Part shown: in pieces, positions 1 to 9,743 of the stretch
Position numbering within the stretch: position 1 is the first letter of the stretch
Layout of the letters: each line of letters begins with the position of its first letter
NCBI GenBank assembly: GCA_963693285.1
Contig: OY848930.1
Span: 4,154,001-4,218,000 of the forward strand
Reading direction: 5' to 3'
Source: Xestospongia muta
Lineage: Eukaryota > Porifera > Demospongiae > Haplosclerida > Petrosiidae
Length of the DNA: 64,000 nt
Notes under the pieces: model-generated
Seen by the model: the letters and a program-made list of their open reading frames with translations, nothing else
Database searches by the model: none
What the model was told of the DNA's origin: nothing
Made by a program: the position numbers and the translations under genes

Positions 1-1252
1 TTTATTTCTGTTCTGATGTATTTATTTCCACACTTCTTCCTATTAATGCTTCTTATGATTATAACTCCTTCATACTTTCTGTTCCTTTTTCTCACACATA
101 TGCCTTTCTATATCCCTTTGTTCTTTCTGTTTCTTCTATTTAAAACTGACTTCCCTACTCTACCAGATCTAGTACCTCTTTCTGTTCTTTTTAAAATAAT
201 GTCATGAAACTAGTACAGTAACTTGTCTACTCTACCTCAATTGTTTTTATTCCTGTAACCCAGCACTCCATCATTTAATCATTTATCATTTATTTCTGTA
301 ACCTATATTTAGATTATTTCTAGATTTATTATAGCATGTATTCAATTTGTTCATAATATATTTGTTTGGTCTCCTTAATATTAGCATATTGCTATTGGGT
401 ACCTCTTGCCATTGAAAAAAATATTCTAGCGTGCTTAGCCTAACATACCTATAAGAGAAGTTTGATACTAAATCTCATTTCACAATTCACATATTACAGT
501 AATGTATATATCACTATTAAATGGATTGGTTGATTTAACTAATCTATGGTCATTATCATTGCGTATAATACACAATGAGATACTGAGAAATAATAAATAT
601 CACTCTGTTCTTATTACTAGCACACAAATGACAAGTCACTTAGTCGATTGTTATTAGACAATAGCCATCTTAGTTTGTATATATGCATAATGTAATCTAT
701 ATCCTTCTAACGGTTTGTAATAACAAGGAAGGGTAGAGCATCTGTTGCTTCCCCTTACGGATTCATTAAATTAACTAATCAATCTTTATAGTGATGCATT
801 TGTGGTTGTAAGGAACCCAACATAAAGAAATTCAGAGAAACATTACCGTAATAGTTATGGCAATCAATTAAACTAGTATTCTCCACCAACTGCACTTCAG
901 TAGAGTCCACAATACATGTAGTGTAGAAATGTGACAAGTCTCCCTTGATATCAACACTCTATGCCAGTATCTACGAAATGCCATAAACAAAATCATATGT
1001 TTTAGGGTTAGTCAATAATTTCGTTAAAGTTCATTATTGTCACAGTCATTGTACAAACCTAGTGAACTTATCATGAAGGTAGTGTGATTCAAACTCTTTA
1101 GGACAAGGATATACATCATGTTCGTTGAGGTTTCTTCTAACTCCAATACAGAACAAAGAATCTAACCAGCTATATTAGAAACATACAAACTAACAAATAA
1201 TATTCAAACATTGCTCTTACCAAAATAACCTTTTCGATAAGACATTCAGCAT
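1..1252 (-). pseudogene. 5' end of an ABCC4-like transporter gene, broken, running off the left edge
   Basis: Three minus-strand exons match the first three exons of the ABCC genes at 33-57 kb. Exon 1 (1221-1252) begins MLNVLSKRLF and differs upstream from the other copies. Exon 2 (1059-1169) encodes a peptide starting WLDSLFCIG. Exon 3 (about 846-968) encodes the first membrane segment. In exon 3 a CAA codon of the intact copies is TAA, so the frame closes inside the first transmembrane helix. The sequence from 1 to about 840 matches the long intron 3 of the other copies (38.2-39.1 kb). The rest of the gene would lie left of the window. I call it a pseudogene because of the stop, but an alternative downstream start cannot be excluded. 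Confidence 0.7.
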
Positions 1253-1449
1253 ATTGTTGACCCAACCCACTCTAATTATATTTAACGGAAATATGGCCTC
1301 AATTGACTATGATAGTTTAAACATGGCAAAATTACTAATATCTTCCAGGTCCTTGTTAAGCAGAGAAATTGTTTGTGCACTGAACTGTTGTATGAGAGCA
1401 AAGAGATTCATCAATTTACATGCACTAGTATAACAAGATTGTGTCAAAT

Positions 1450-1697
1450 CAGTAATAGCAGCAGCCTGATCACATAACATCAATCAGTAATAGCACCAGA
1501 CTGATCACATAACATCAATCAGTACTAGCACCAGACTGATCACATAACATCAATCAGTAATAGTAACAGACTGATCACATAACATCAATCAGTAATAGTA
1601 ACAGACTGATCACATAACATCAATCAGTAATAGTAACAGACTGATCACATGATAACATCAATCAGTAATAGCAGCAGACTGATCACATAACATCAAT
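1450..1697. repeat. 35-bp minisatellite, left part
   Basis: About seven tandem copies of a 35-bp unit resembling CAGTAATAGCAACAGACTGA followed by TCACATAACATCAAT. One copy has a 4-bp insertion. The array resumes at 6957 after the nested transposons, so it was the insertion target. The units are in perfect register and have no unique spacers. Confidence 0.9.
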
Positions 1698-2402
1698 CAG
1701 TGGTGTAGCTGAGGTAGGGCCTGAGGAGACCTAGGCCCTACCATCATTTTTGTTTTATAATTATATTCATTGTTTAATGTTTATACAATAACTGTTGGGG
1801 TGGCTTTTGGAAACCACATGTAGTAAAATACGAGTAGGGTAAACAGCGAATAAACGGACGGGTCCTTTTATCGGACGCTATATCTTCAGACCTGAAGATG
1901 CTATTGATATGGAACAAACTGAATTTGAAAGAGAAGGCTTTTAAACCTTGGAGTTGCAAAAATTAAGTAGATCGCAAGTATAGCCTTGATGTTAGAGACG
2001 GGAGAAAAAGAAGTCTTGGTAAATGTTTATTCGAACGGGTGGTACCATTGAACGGACAGCGCTTAACACTCGAGATAGAACTAACCAATTGCTCCAAATC
2101 TAACAAATATTGTTTGTCCATTTATCGAAACACATCTGTAATAAATTTCAGCTAAAGCTGACTACAATGTGACTGACTAGAGTAGATGAGAAATCTTTAA
2201 TACACGGACCATTAAACGGACATACGTAATAAAAGGGTGTGACTTTCATTATGTTAAAATATTTATTGTAGCAATAGTATATATGCAGGCCTAATTATTA
2301 CATGAATACAAAAATTACAGACATATATCTTGGAAAGACTGTATTTTTTATCTTGGTTTCAACAGTAAATGTGTATGTTAAATTGTTACATGAGTACAAA
2401 AA

Positions 2403-2569
2403 TTATTGACATTTGTCACAGAAGAAGTTGTCAGTATTTTTCATCTTTAGTTTCAATCCAACACAAACTTGATGAAACCATCCTCCACAGTACTCACATT
2501 CTACCCACTTATAAGCTTTGGGATGATCACATTTTCTGTCTTCACAATTTGTAATAACTTGTCCAGTGT
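2403..2569 (-). CDS. Terminal PHD-finger exon of the pogo transposase
   Basis: A CCTGCAG acceptor precedes an exon that opens in phase 1 and reads DTGQVITNCEDRKCDHPK, then WVECEYCGGWFHQVC, then FFCDKC, and ends in TAA (2403-2405). Its cysteines and histidine follow the C4HC3 pattern of a PHD or RING-like zinc finger. The phase matches both the main-exon donor (CAA G) and the cassette borders, so the parts join in frame with any number of intact 3n cassettes. PHD fingers usually read histone tails, so a role in targeting insertion to chromatin is possible but is only inference. Confidence 0.8.
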
Positions 2570-2618
2570 CTGCAGGATACAAAATAATATTTATAAACTA
2601 AAAATTAATAATAATTAC

Positions 2619-4074
2619 TTCTCTCATTAACATTAGTGCATGTAGATCTAGTACCTTGTTTAATTACTCCAGTAGAAACAATATCTGTATCAATAAATAC
2701 ATTGTATTCTAGTTGACATAAAACAACTATTACCTCTCTCATTAGTAAGCTGAGTGCATGTAGATCTAGTACTTCGTCCATTTACAGCAATATCTTATCA
2801 ATAAATATATTATATACTATAGTTGACCATAAAACAATTATTACCTCTCTCATTAGTAAGCCGAGTGCATGTAGATCTAGTACTTCGTCCATTTACAGCA
2901 ATATCTTATCAATAAATATATTATATACTATAATTGACCATAAAAAAACTATCACCTCTCTCATTAGTAAGTTGAGTACATGTAGATCTAGTACCTCATC
3001 TACTTACTTCAGTAGGAACAACATCTATATCAATAAATACATTATGCTCTAGTTAACTAGAAAAGTGCTATTACCTCTCTCTTTAGTAAAATCAGTCTCT
3101 TTAGTAAAATTAGTGCACATAGTACTACCACCTTGTCCAGTAGTAGCAACATCTGTATCAATAAATATATTATATACTATAGTTGACCATAAAACAATTA
3201 TTACCTCTCTCATTAGTAAGCTGAGTGCCTGTAGATCTAGTATCTCGTCCATTTACAGCAATATCTTATCAATAAATATGTTATATACTATAGTTGACCA
3301 TAAAACAACTATTACCTCTCTCATTAGTAAGTTGAGTATGTGTAGACCTAGTAACTCGTCTAGTTACTTCAGTAGGAACAACATCTATATCAATAAATAC
3401 ATTATACTCTAGTTAACTAGAAAAGTGCTATTACCTCTCTCATTAGTAAGCCGAGTGCATGTAGATCTAGTACTTCGTCCATTTACGACAATATCTTATC
3501 AATAAATATATTATATACTATAATTGACCATAAAAAACTATTACCTCTCTCATTAGTAAGTTGAGTACATGTAGATCTAGATCTAGTACCTCGTCTATTT
3601 ACTTCAGTAGGAACAACATCTATATCAATAAATACATTATACTCTAGTTAACTAGAAAAGTGCAATTACCTCTCTCTTTAGTAAAATCAGTGCACATAGT
3701 ACTACCACCTTGTCCAGTAGTAGCAACATCTGTATCAATAAATATATTATATACTATAATTGACCATAAAACAATTATTACCTCTCTCATTAGTAAGCTG
3801 AGTGCCTATAGATCTACTATCTCGTCCATTTACAGCAATATCTTATCAATTAATATATTATATACTATAGTTGACCAAAAAACAACTATTACCTCTCTCA
3901 TTAGTAAGTTGAGTATGTGAAGATCTAGCACCTCGTACAGTTATTCCAGTAAGAACAACATCTCTATAATTATATTTATTATCATCTACAACTATCACCT
4001 CTCTCATTAACACTGCTAGTAAGTTGAGTTCATGTAGATCTCTTACTTTGTCAAGTTATTCCAGTGGGAATATT
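2619..4074 (-). repeat. Tandem array of 13 mini-exon-like cassettes
   Basis: A repeat of about 110 bp recurs 13 times. On the minus strand most units have an AG acceptor (ATTGATACAG, TTGATATAG or TTGATAAG), a short open segment, then a GTAAT or GTGAT donor. Segments, from high to low coordinate: 3999-4074, 3893-3961, 3782-3841, 3670-3729, 3545-3619, 3435-3494, 3316-3384, 3205-3264, 3075-3152, 2956-3024, 2845-2904, 2734-2793, 2619-2684. All but the first are multiples of three (60-78 bp) and phase 1 at both ends. They encode peptides such as DVVPTEVTRRVTRSTHTQL or DIAVNGRSTRSTCTQLTNER. Unit 2956-3024 has an in-frame TGA. Unit 3999-4074 is off frame and degenerate. Confidence 0.85.
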
Positions 4075-4270
4075 CTCTATCATAAATACTAGCTAAATTA
4101 TGATACATTAATCTTCTATCTTTGCAAATCATGAGTGCAGTTATAGAAATAGTGTTTATTATATCTGATACTCATACAACTTCTGTAAATAATTTAATGT
4201 CAATTTATCATGCCAACACAATTTGCCAAAACTCAAGTTTTAATAAGAGTTGCAGTGATTATATAGCTCA

Positions 4271-4358
4271 ATAGATGTTGCTCTACTGGAGTAAGTGGAG
4301 GAGGTAGTAGATCTACACTACACATACTCAACTTACTAGTTATGTTATTGAAAGAGGT
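4271..4358 (+). repeat. Inverted, partly degenerate copy of the mini-exon cassette
   Basis: On the plus strand this stretch carries the cassette core (AGTAGATCTACACTACACAT, then ACTCAACTTACTAG) and ends in AAAGAG before GTAACAG. That is the cassette donor edge, but it points opposite to the 13-unit array. It lies between the array and the main transposase exon, so it could pair with array units in the transcript. Confidence 0.7.
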
Positions 4359-4418
4359 AACAGTGCATATATAGTTGATTATGAATATACACAAGTCACA
4401 CACAGTTTAATTACTAAC

Positions 4419-6369
4419 CTTGTAGTAGTAGTTTCAGTTCATTCTCTATCTTTTCTTTCTCTTTGTTAATCTTTTCTTGCTGTTCTTGAATCCGTTTCAG
4501 TTGTGCCTCAATCTTCCGTTGGTGCTGCTTTTTCTTTTCTTCATTCTTTTCATCACGTTTTCTTTCCCTTTCTATTTTGTTTAGTTCTTTTCTTTTGATT
4601 TCAGCTATTATTTTCTCTTCCCTTTCTTTCAATCTTTTTCGATTTTCTTTACTTGTGATCACTTTAGCAGAGGAAGAAGGATTAGATAAAACAGGTAACT
4701 TGATATGAGATGTTTGTTTGTCCAATACTTTAGCCAATGGTTCAGTTGGTTTGAGCAGATTGACAGATTGATGTCTACTAGCTATGTTGGTGTCGAGCTG
4801 TTTCGGAGAAGTAAATGTATGCTGTAACCTCAGCCATGCATTATAACGGGTATCGGTATCAATATCATAGCCTTCCTCTTGTCTTCTTCTATATCTTGCT
4901 TCTTCTTCAGCAGTAAATACATCATCTTCTGTTATTGTGTCATCATTGTTCCTCTCTGGTGACAGTAATGAATCATAATATAATGGATCATAACATGACA
5001 TCCTACTTGATGATCTTAACTTTGATAGATTAGAAGGACTTAAATGACATGAATGTGATGGTGTGATATTAATAGAGTGCAACTGAGAATGGGTAAGGGT
5101 AGAAGGTGGAGTAGAGTGATAAACGTGGACATGAAAATGAGACTGGGGCTGAGGTGTCTGAAGAGGCTGCAGAAATAGGATGTGTTGACTCAATAAGGGG
5201 GAACTCTTATCTTCAACAGGGAGCAATTTTGTCTTGTCAAGAGGGTAAATACCTGTGTTATGAAATCCTGAAATTATATTCAAAGGTGTCATAGCTTTCA
5301 GCCATGCTTTGCTAAATATTGCAGAAAAGGAAAACTTAGAAACGACTTTTCCGGGGTTCTTTAAAAGGAATGCATGACATTCTTCTCTCCGTGCTTGTTT
5401 AAGGGGAGAAAAAGCACCTTTATCCAATGGTTGGGTGCAGTGTGTACTGTTGGGAGGGAGACACATTACTATGATTTCCTCATTTGCTGCCCTATGTATG
5501 AAATCAGGTGTGAAATGAGACGAATGACCGTCCATTAGTATCAATAATGGACGAGCTGGTGGGGCATATCTTAGGAAATGAAAAGTAAACCAATCAGAGA
5601 AAATTTCTTTGTTGATCCAACCACTTTCAGACAAACCATACATTGTTCCTGGAACTTCCCTTACATCCATTCCATCTTGTAGTGTTTGCGATTTAAAAAT
5701 TACTAGAGGAGGCATGCAGTAACCTCCAGCACTAACACAGGCTGGAACAGTAACTTGGCTCTTCTTGCCATTAGTAAGAGATGTTGGATGCTTTTGACCT
5801 TTCTTTGCAACTACTTTTGGTGGAGGTGGATCTAGTGGAATTCCTGTCTCATCTAAATTGAAGATCTGGCATGGCCATTCTTGTAATCCTTCTTTAGACA
5901 AGGTTTGACATAATAAATCAAAGTACCTTTCTAGTGCCACTTTATTTGTTCCAATTGCTCTAGCACGAGAAACACATTCACTTACTCTTAATGATAATTC
6001 TGGATGTCTACTAACAAAAGATTTCCACCAGCTAGTTGTTACATTAGCCTTTATTCCCTTTTCATTGACCACCTCCTATACAATAGTAATAGCTTTTCTT
6101 GTACGAGCACAGCCTAATTTCGCACAGTTTATTAAAAATGATGACAAGTTTGTTTCCTCAATAGAGTTTAAGTGCTTGTAGCGACCACGTCTAGCATTAA
6201 GTGCTACTTCACCCGACACATGATCATAAAGAGTAGATTTGGCTATACCATACTCATCTGCCGCTCTCCTGATTGACAAACCATCATGAACTGACTGGAC
6301 TGCTCTTTTTAGTCTATCCTTATCGAGTTGGGTAGACTAAAGTGGAATAAAATGGCTTTGCTGTACCAT
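4419..6369 (-). pseudogene. Pogo-type DDD transposase, main exon, with two in-frame TAG codons
   Basis: The frame opens at ATG 6369 (MVQQSHFIPL). A psq/CENP-B-like helix-turn-helix follows (SIRRAADEYGIAKSTLYDH), then a second DNA-binding segment (VTTSWWKSFVSRHPELSLR). The DDE_1 domain carries all three acids: NLDETG, ILMDGHSSH and QPLDKGAF. A long basic coiled coil fills the C-terminal part of the exon. The frame is interrupted only by TAG at 6337-6339 and TAG at 6076-6078. Otherwise it is open for about 650 codons. The exon ends CAAG before a GTTAGT donor (4413-4418), in phase 1. Read past the donor, the frame stops at once, which supports splicing to the downstream PHD exon. As it stands, the copy needs readthrough, or it is newly dead. 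Confidence 0.8.
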
Positions 6370-6956
6370 GATGAAATTTTCACTTCACACACGTGCCTGT
6401 CACTCGGCCTACCGTAGTTGTCCGTTTAATGGTCCGTGTATTAAAGATTTCTCATCTACTATAGTCAGTCACATCGTAGTCAGCTTTAGCTGAAATTTAT
6501 TACAGATGTGTTTCGATAAATGGACAAATTATATTTGTTAGATTTGGAGCAATTGGTTAGTTCTATCTCGAGTGTTAAGTGCTGTCCGTTCAATGGTACC
6601 ACCCGTTCGAGTAAACATTTACCAAGACTTCTTTTTCTCCCGCCTCTAACATCAAGGCTATACTTGCGACCTACTTAATTTTTGCAACTCCAAGGTTTAA
6701 AAGCCTCCTCTTTCAAATTCAGTTTGTTCCATATCAATAGCATCTTCAGGTCTGAAGATATAGCGTCCGATAAAAGGACCCGTCCTTTTATTCGCCGTTT
6801 ACCCTAGGCAGCTGTCACTGTTTAAATACTGTTAATAGTTAATAAAACAAATTGGACACACCCTCTACTAATAACTAGAAAATATTAAAAATAGTTAATT
6901 AACATGATTATTATTATTAAGGCCCCACCATCAAATATGGCCGGGCTACGCCACTG

Positions 6957-7010
6957 ACATCAATCAGTAATAGCAACAGACTGATCACATAAACGTCAAT
7001 CAGTAATAAT
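6957..7010. repeat. 35-bp minisatellite, right part
   Basis: One full unit and a partial unit of the same repeat as 1450-1697, continuing after the 8-bp target duplication of the hAT-like MITE. Confidence 0.85.
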
Positions 7011-7097
7011 CAATCATCCACTAATCAGTAGCAGCAACTGACATATAGATATATAGCATAGACCTACTGCTTCTGATAGAACAAAACATCAGTACTT

Positions 7098-7336
7098 TTC
7101 CAGAATCATACAAGGCATCGGCACCTTTGGTTGGTAAAGCAAATACTTTTACATATAAACAAGCAAAGCAAAGTTCATCATATTCTTTGAACTGGTGGGA
7201 AGGTGTAATGTTTGAAGTCATTGATACCTCAATTGGTTGCACTCAAGGTGGCTCTCCTTCTCATCTCTGTAAACATGAAATGTTTATGAAATGGTTATGT
7301 TTGTTCAAATATCCTCTATCACCAAATATTACTTTA
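7098..7336 (+). pseudogene. Relic of an ADAR-like gene (3' part only)
   Basis: The translation around VGKANTFTYKQAKQSSSYSL and IDTSIGCTQGGSPSHLCKHE matches the C-terminal quarter of the deaminase domain of the ADAR-like genes at 26.2 and 30.7 kb. It starts abruptly at TTTTCCAGAATC and ends at AATATTAC. There it jumps into sequence that lies about 540 bp past the stop of the second ADAR gene (near 32,580). An internal deletion removed the true C terminus, and nothing of the catalytic part remains. Confidence 0.85.
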
Positions 7337-7740
7337 TAGTTTATTTCCTTCTTATATTTACACTGTAGTAACAAGGAAGGGTAGGGCATCTCTGTTATCA
7401 AATAAAACTTTGCTGAATCCAATGAATAGTTTGTGCAGCCACAAGAATCCATATATTGCTGTGGCAAGGTAAATTATAAGACTTCAAATTTTCCCTAATA
7501 CCAGTTTCACATACTTCGCTTACTTACATACACTATATATAGTATTTTGGTAGAATTCTGTAACAAAACAACAGATAAACCAAACTTATAAAAATAAACC
7601 AATAATATGTTAGATAAACCATATTTGACTAATGCAAGTTTTTTTAATTGACAAATAGTGATGTAAGGTAATGTAAAATAATATATAAATTTTATATACA
7701 AAATTGGAGCATTATCAGAAAAAAAAACATCAATATGTAA
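7337..7740. repeat. Copy of the ABCC 3'-flanking segment
   Basis: This stretch matches 32,578-32,960 and in part 40,840-41,090 and 49,310-49,490, which lie just downstream of the three ABCC genes. Here no ABCC gene follows. The first GCNT-like gene comes next. I see no gene in it. Confidence 0.8.
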
Positions 7741-8028
7741 TAATTAATTGGAATTAAGAATGTCAACCATGAGCAGCAATCAACAGTACAGGTAAGTACA
7801 CTGTATATGTATATCACAATTTGTTCATTTGTCATATGTATAGGCCACAGACAGAAATATTTCCATTCATGCCTTACCTGAAGCAGGTTATGGTCATCCC
7901 CAGTGTTATCCTCAGTCATCTGTCCAATCTACTGTGAAATTAATTTATATCATCCTTAAGCTTGAGTCAGCATTCAGTTATTAATTTATTTATTCGGTAA
8001 TTATTATTATAAATACAAATACGCTTTA

Positions 8029-8036
8029 TGACGTCA
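8029..8036. promoter_or_regulatory. Perfect CRE-like palindrome upstream of the first GCNT gene
   Basis: TGACGTCA, the consensus binding site of CREB/ATF bZIP factors, lies 101 bp upstream of the GCNT start codon. A function is inferred from position and perfect symmetry only. Confidence 0.4.
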
Positions 8037-8136
8037 CAACATCAAGTTGGGTGAAAAAGTTGACTCACATTCCTCCATAGTCACTTCTATCGCGTGACTA
8101 ATTACGTTTCATCATCACGTTGTGCAAGCCGACAAT

Positions 8137-9495
8137 ATGGCGATGGTCAGGAAGTTTTTCTTCTGTCAATTCTGTGTTGGTAATGGAAGCAGAAAACAGT
8201 TTGCTGGAATACTGATTGCCTTAGCATGTGTTTTGATAGTAACATTTTGCTATTTTTTCTCGCATTCATTCAATCCGGGTTTTCCAAGAGGATCGCATGA
8301 TCGTTCCGCCATTTTCCCAGCTACCCCTGGGTGTAAGCCATATCACCGTGTACGTCTCTTACTCGATCCGGTGATAAACGCATCTTGTGAAAAATTATTT
8401 GATGGAGATAAGGAAGAAAGACAGCGAATTAGACAATTTTTAAATTCTTGGAGACCTCCTAATGACAACGAAACTATTGAGTCACTGAAAAATTGCACAC
8501 ATGTGAAGACAGATTTCATGGATAACTTTTACATATCTGAAACAGAGAGGGACTTCTCTTTAGCTTTTCAAATGCCTATATATTATCAACAGAACTTTTT
8601 ACTGCAGCATATTCGTCTACTCAAGTACTTGTATCGTCCACATAACATATACTGTATTCATATTGATAGGAAATCTCCAAAATGGTGGACAGATGGGTTA
8701 AGACAATTTACAACGTGTTTCAATAACATCTTTATATCTACAAAACAAGTACGTATTGCTTACGGATCAGTATCAATATTAGATGGTCATTTAAGCTGTT
8801 TAAAAGATCTTGTTACAACTTCAGCAGAATGGAGATATGTTATAACTCTTAACTCACCTGAAATACCTCTAGTCACTAACAGAGAAATGGTTGATTCCCT
8901 TATAAAGATGGATGGCACTAACATCATGACAAAAGGTATCAATGCTTTAAATAAGAAGTATAGGACACCATATACCTGGTTATGGTATAACAACACGTCA
9001 AAAAAAACTCGACTAGGTCCTATACCATATGATCTGACAGTATACAAGTCGGCATCATCTGTTAACAGTGCATTGAGTAGAGAATTTGTCAAGTTTATCG
9101 TCACTGACAAGAGAGCAATTGCTTTAAGAAAACGTCTACAATATGTCCAATCTGCTGAAGAATTCTTTTTTGTTACCTTGAATGAACTGAACGATGCTCC
9201 AGGTAATTTTCATACATTAAAGAAAGGTATGGGTATGCCTAGAGTATCAAAACGAATATGGTTTAGTAATGATAAGACAGTTTGTATTGAGAGACATTTT
9301 ATACATACCATTTGTATACTTAGCGCTAGTGATCTTCCATATTTGAAGGGTTGTTCAAATCTCTGGTTCTCTAACAAGTATCGCTTTGACTATGATCGTG
9401 TTGTTATGGATTGTATGGAGGAACTGTTACTAAAAAGACATTTTAAGGAGTTTGAAGATGATTGTATTATTAATAGAAATAAGACATTGTTATAA
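8137..9495 (+). CDS. GCNT-like beta-1,6-N-acetylglucosaminyltransferase, copy 1
   Basis: This intronless gene encodes 452 aa. I start at ATG 8137 (MAMVRKFFF), which is conserved in all three copies; an earlier in-frame GTG is not used. A short cytosolic tail is followed by a signal-anchor helix (about residues 22-42), a stem, then a glycosyltransferase family 14 (Branch) domain. Family landmarks: HNIYCIHIDRKSPKWW, a central WRYVITLNSPEIPLVT segment in place of the usual N-T-C-G-T-D-F-P-like motif, ALSREFVKFIV, and SAEEFFFVTLNEL with the acidic pair expected in the active site. The predicted role is to add GlcNAc branches to O-glycans or polylactosamine in the Golgi. The acceptor cannot be told from sequence. 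An ADAR relic precedes it, mirroring the ADAR-GCNT order of the later blocks. Confidence 0.85.
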   Translation: MAMVRKFFFCQFCVGNGSRKQFAGILIALACVLIVTFCYFFSHSFNPGFPRGSHDRSAIFPATPGCKPYHRVRLLLDPVINASCEKLFDGDKEERQRIRQFLNSWRPPNDNETIESLKNCTHVKTDFMDNFYISETERDFSLAFQMPIYYQQNFLLQHIRLLKYLYRPHNIYCIHIDRKSPKWWTDGLRQFTTCFNNIFISTKQVRIAYGSVSILDGHLSCLKDLVTTSAEWRYVITLNSPEIPLVTNREMVDSLIKMDGTNIMTKGINALNKKYRTPYTWLWYNNTSKKTRLGPIPYDLTVYKSASSVNSALSREFVKFIVTDKRAIALRKRLQYVQSAEEFFFVTLNELNDAPGNFHTLKKGMGMPRVSKRIWFSNDKTVCIERHFIHTICILSASDLPYLKGCSNLWFSNKYRFDYDRVVMDCMEELLLKRHFKEFEDDCIINRNKTLL

Positions 9496-9743
9496 CTTTT
9501 TCTCATCTCATAACATTAAAAATGTGATAGTTTAAATAACATAAAAACTATGTAAGATATAGTGTAAACAACGAACAAACTATGTAGGATGATATTACAC
9601 TCCTTAACCCTTACCTTGTGTTGACATTATAGTTCAGACTGGCTAAAAAATGCTACCTATGTCATTATATATGACTCTTCACTTAATTATATATATTTAT
9701 ATATATTGGAGGAAGGTTTGGTAATGCCAGCTAGACTAGAGCA

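Larger units (their letters stand above)
1837..6804 (-). mobile_element. Complete pogo/Tigger-like DNA transposon with long terminal inverted repeats
   Basis: This 4,968-bp element is bounded by TA on each side (1835-1836 and 6805-6806), the duplication made by Tc1/mariner and pogo elements. The ends read GGGTAAACAGCGAATAAA on the left and its inverted, nearly identical counterpart on the right. The inverted repeats extend about 386 bp (1837-2222 and 6419-6804) with few mismatches, so the insertion looks fairly young. Inside, on the minus strand, lie a DDD transposase exon, an intron packed with cassette repeats, and a terminal PHD-finger exon. Long inverted repeats are unusual for pogo elements, whose ends are generally short. 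Confidence 0.9.
1698..6956. mobile_element. hAT-like MITE, split by the pogo element
   Basis: The left end CAGTGGTGTAGC and the right end GCTACGCCACTG form terminal inverted repeats. They are flanked by a perfect 8-bp target duplication, ACATCAAT (1690-1697 and 6957-6964). CAG-type ends with 8-bp duplications are typical of hAT elements. Only about 290 bp belong to this element (1698-1836 and 6805-6956). The rest is the pogo transposon inserted at a TA inside it. No coding sequence of its own is visible. Confidence 0.85.

Noticed and set aside
16..207. Hydrophobic 63-codon frame at the left edge (also 38,283-38,477)
   Set aside because: It lies in the long third intron of the ABCC copies, varies between copies and is only T-rich sequence.
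1450..1697. Regular 35-bp repeats that might look like a CRISPR array
   Set aside because: Units are back to back without unique spacers, in a eukaryotic setting, with no cas genes. It is a minisatellite.
3065..3920. Plus-strand open frames of 115 and 86 codons across the cassette array
   Set aside because: They are the antisense of the mini-exon cassettes and repeat with the units. Frame, phase and splice borders all point to the minus strand.
6076..6339. TAG codons in the transposase being repaired by A-to-I RNA editing (TAG read as TGG)
   Set aside because: Attractive with ADAR genes nearby, but the likelier ancestral codon is CAG, which editing would not restore, and there is no direct evidence.
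8122..8136. Upstream GTG start for GCNT copy 1 (and at 23,367 for copy 2)
   Set aside because: Non-ATG starts are unlikely here, and the downstream ATG of MAMV is conserved in all three copies.
8787..9110. Antisense open frame of 107 codons in the GCNT genes, repeated in all three copies
   Set aside because: It mirrors the conserved sense protein and is shared only because the genes are duplicates.
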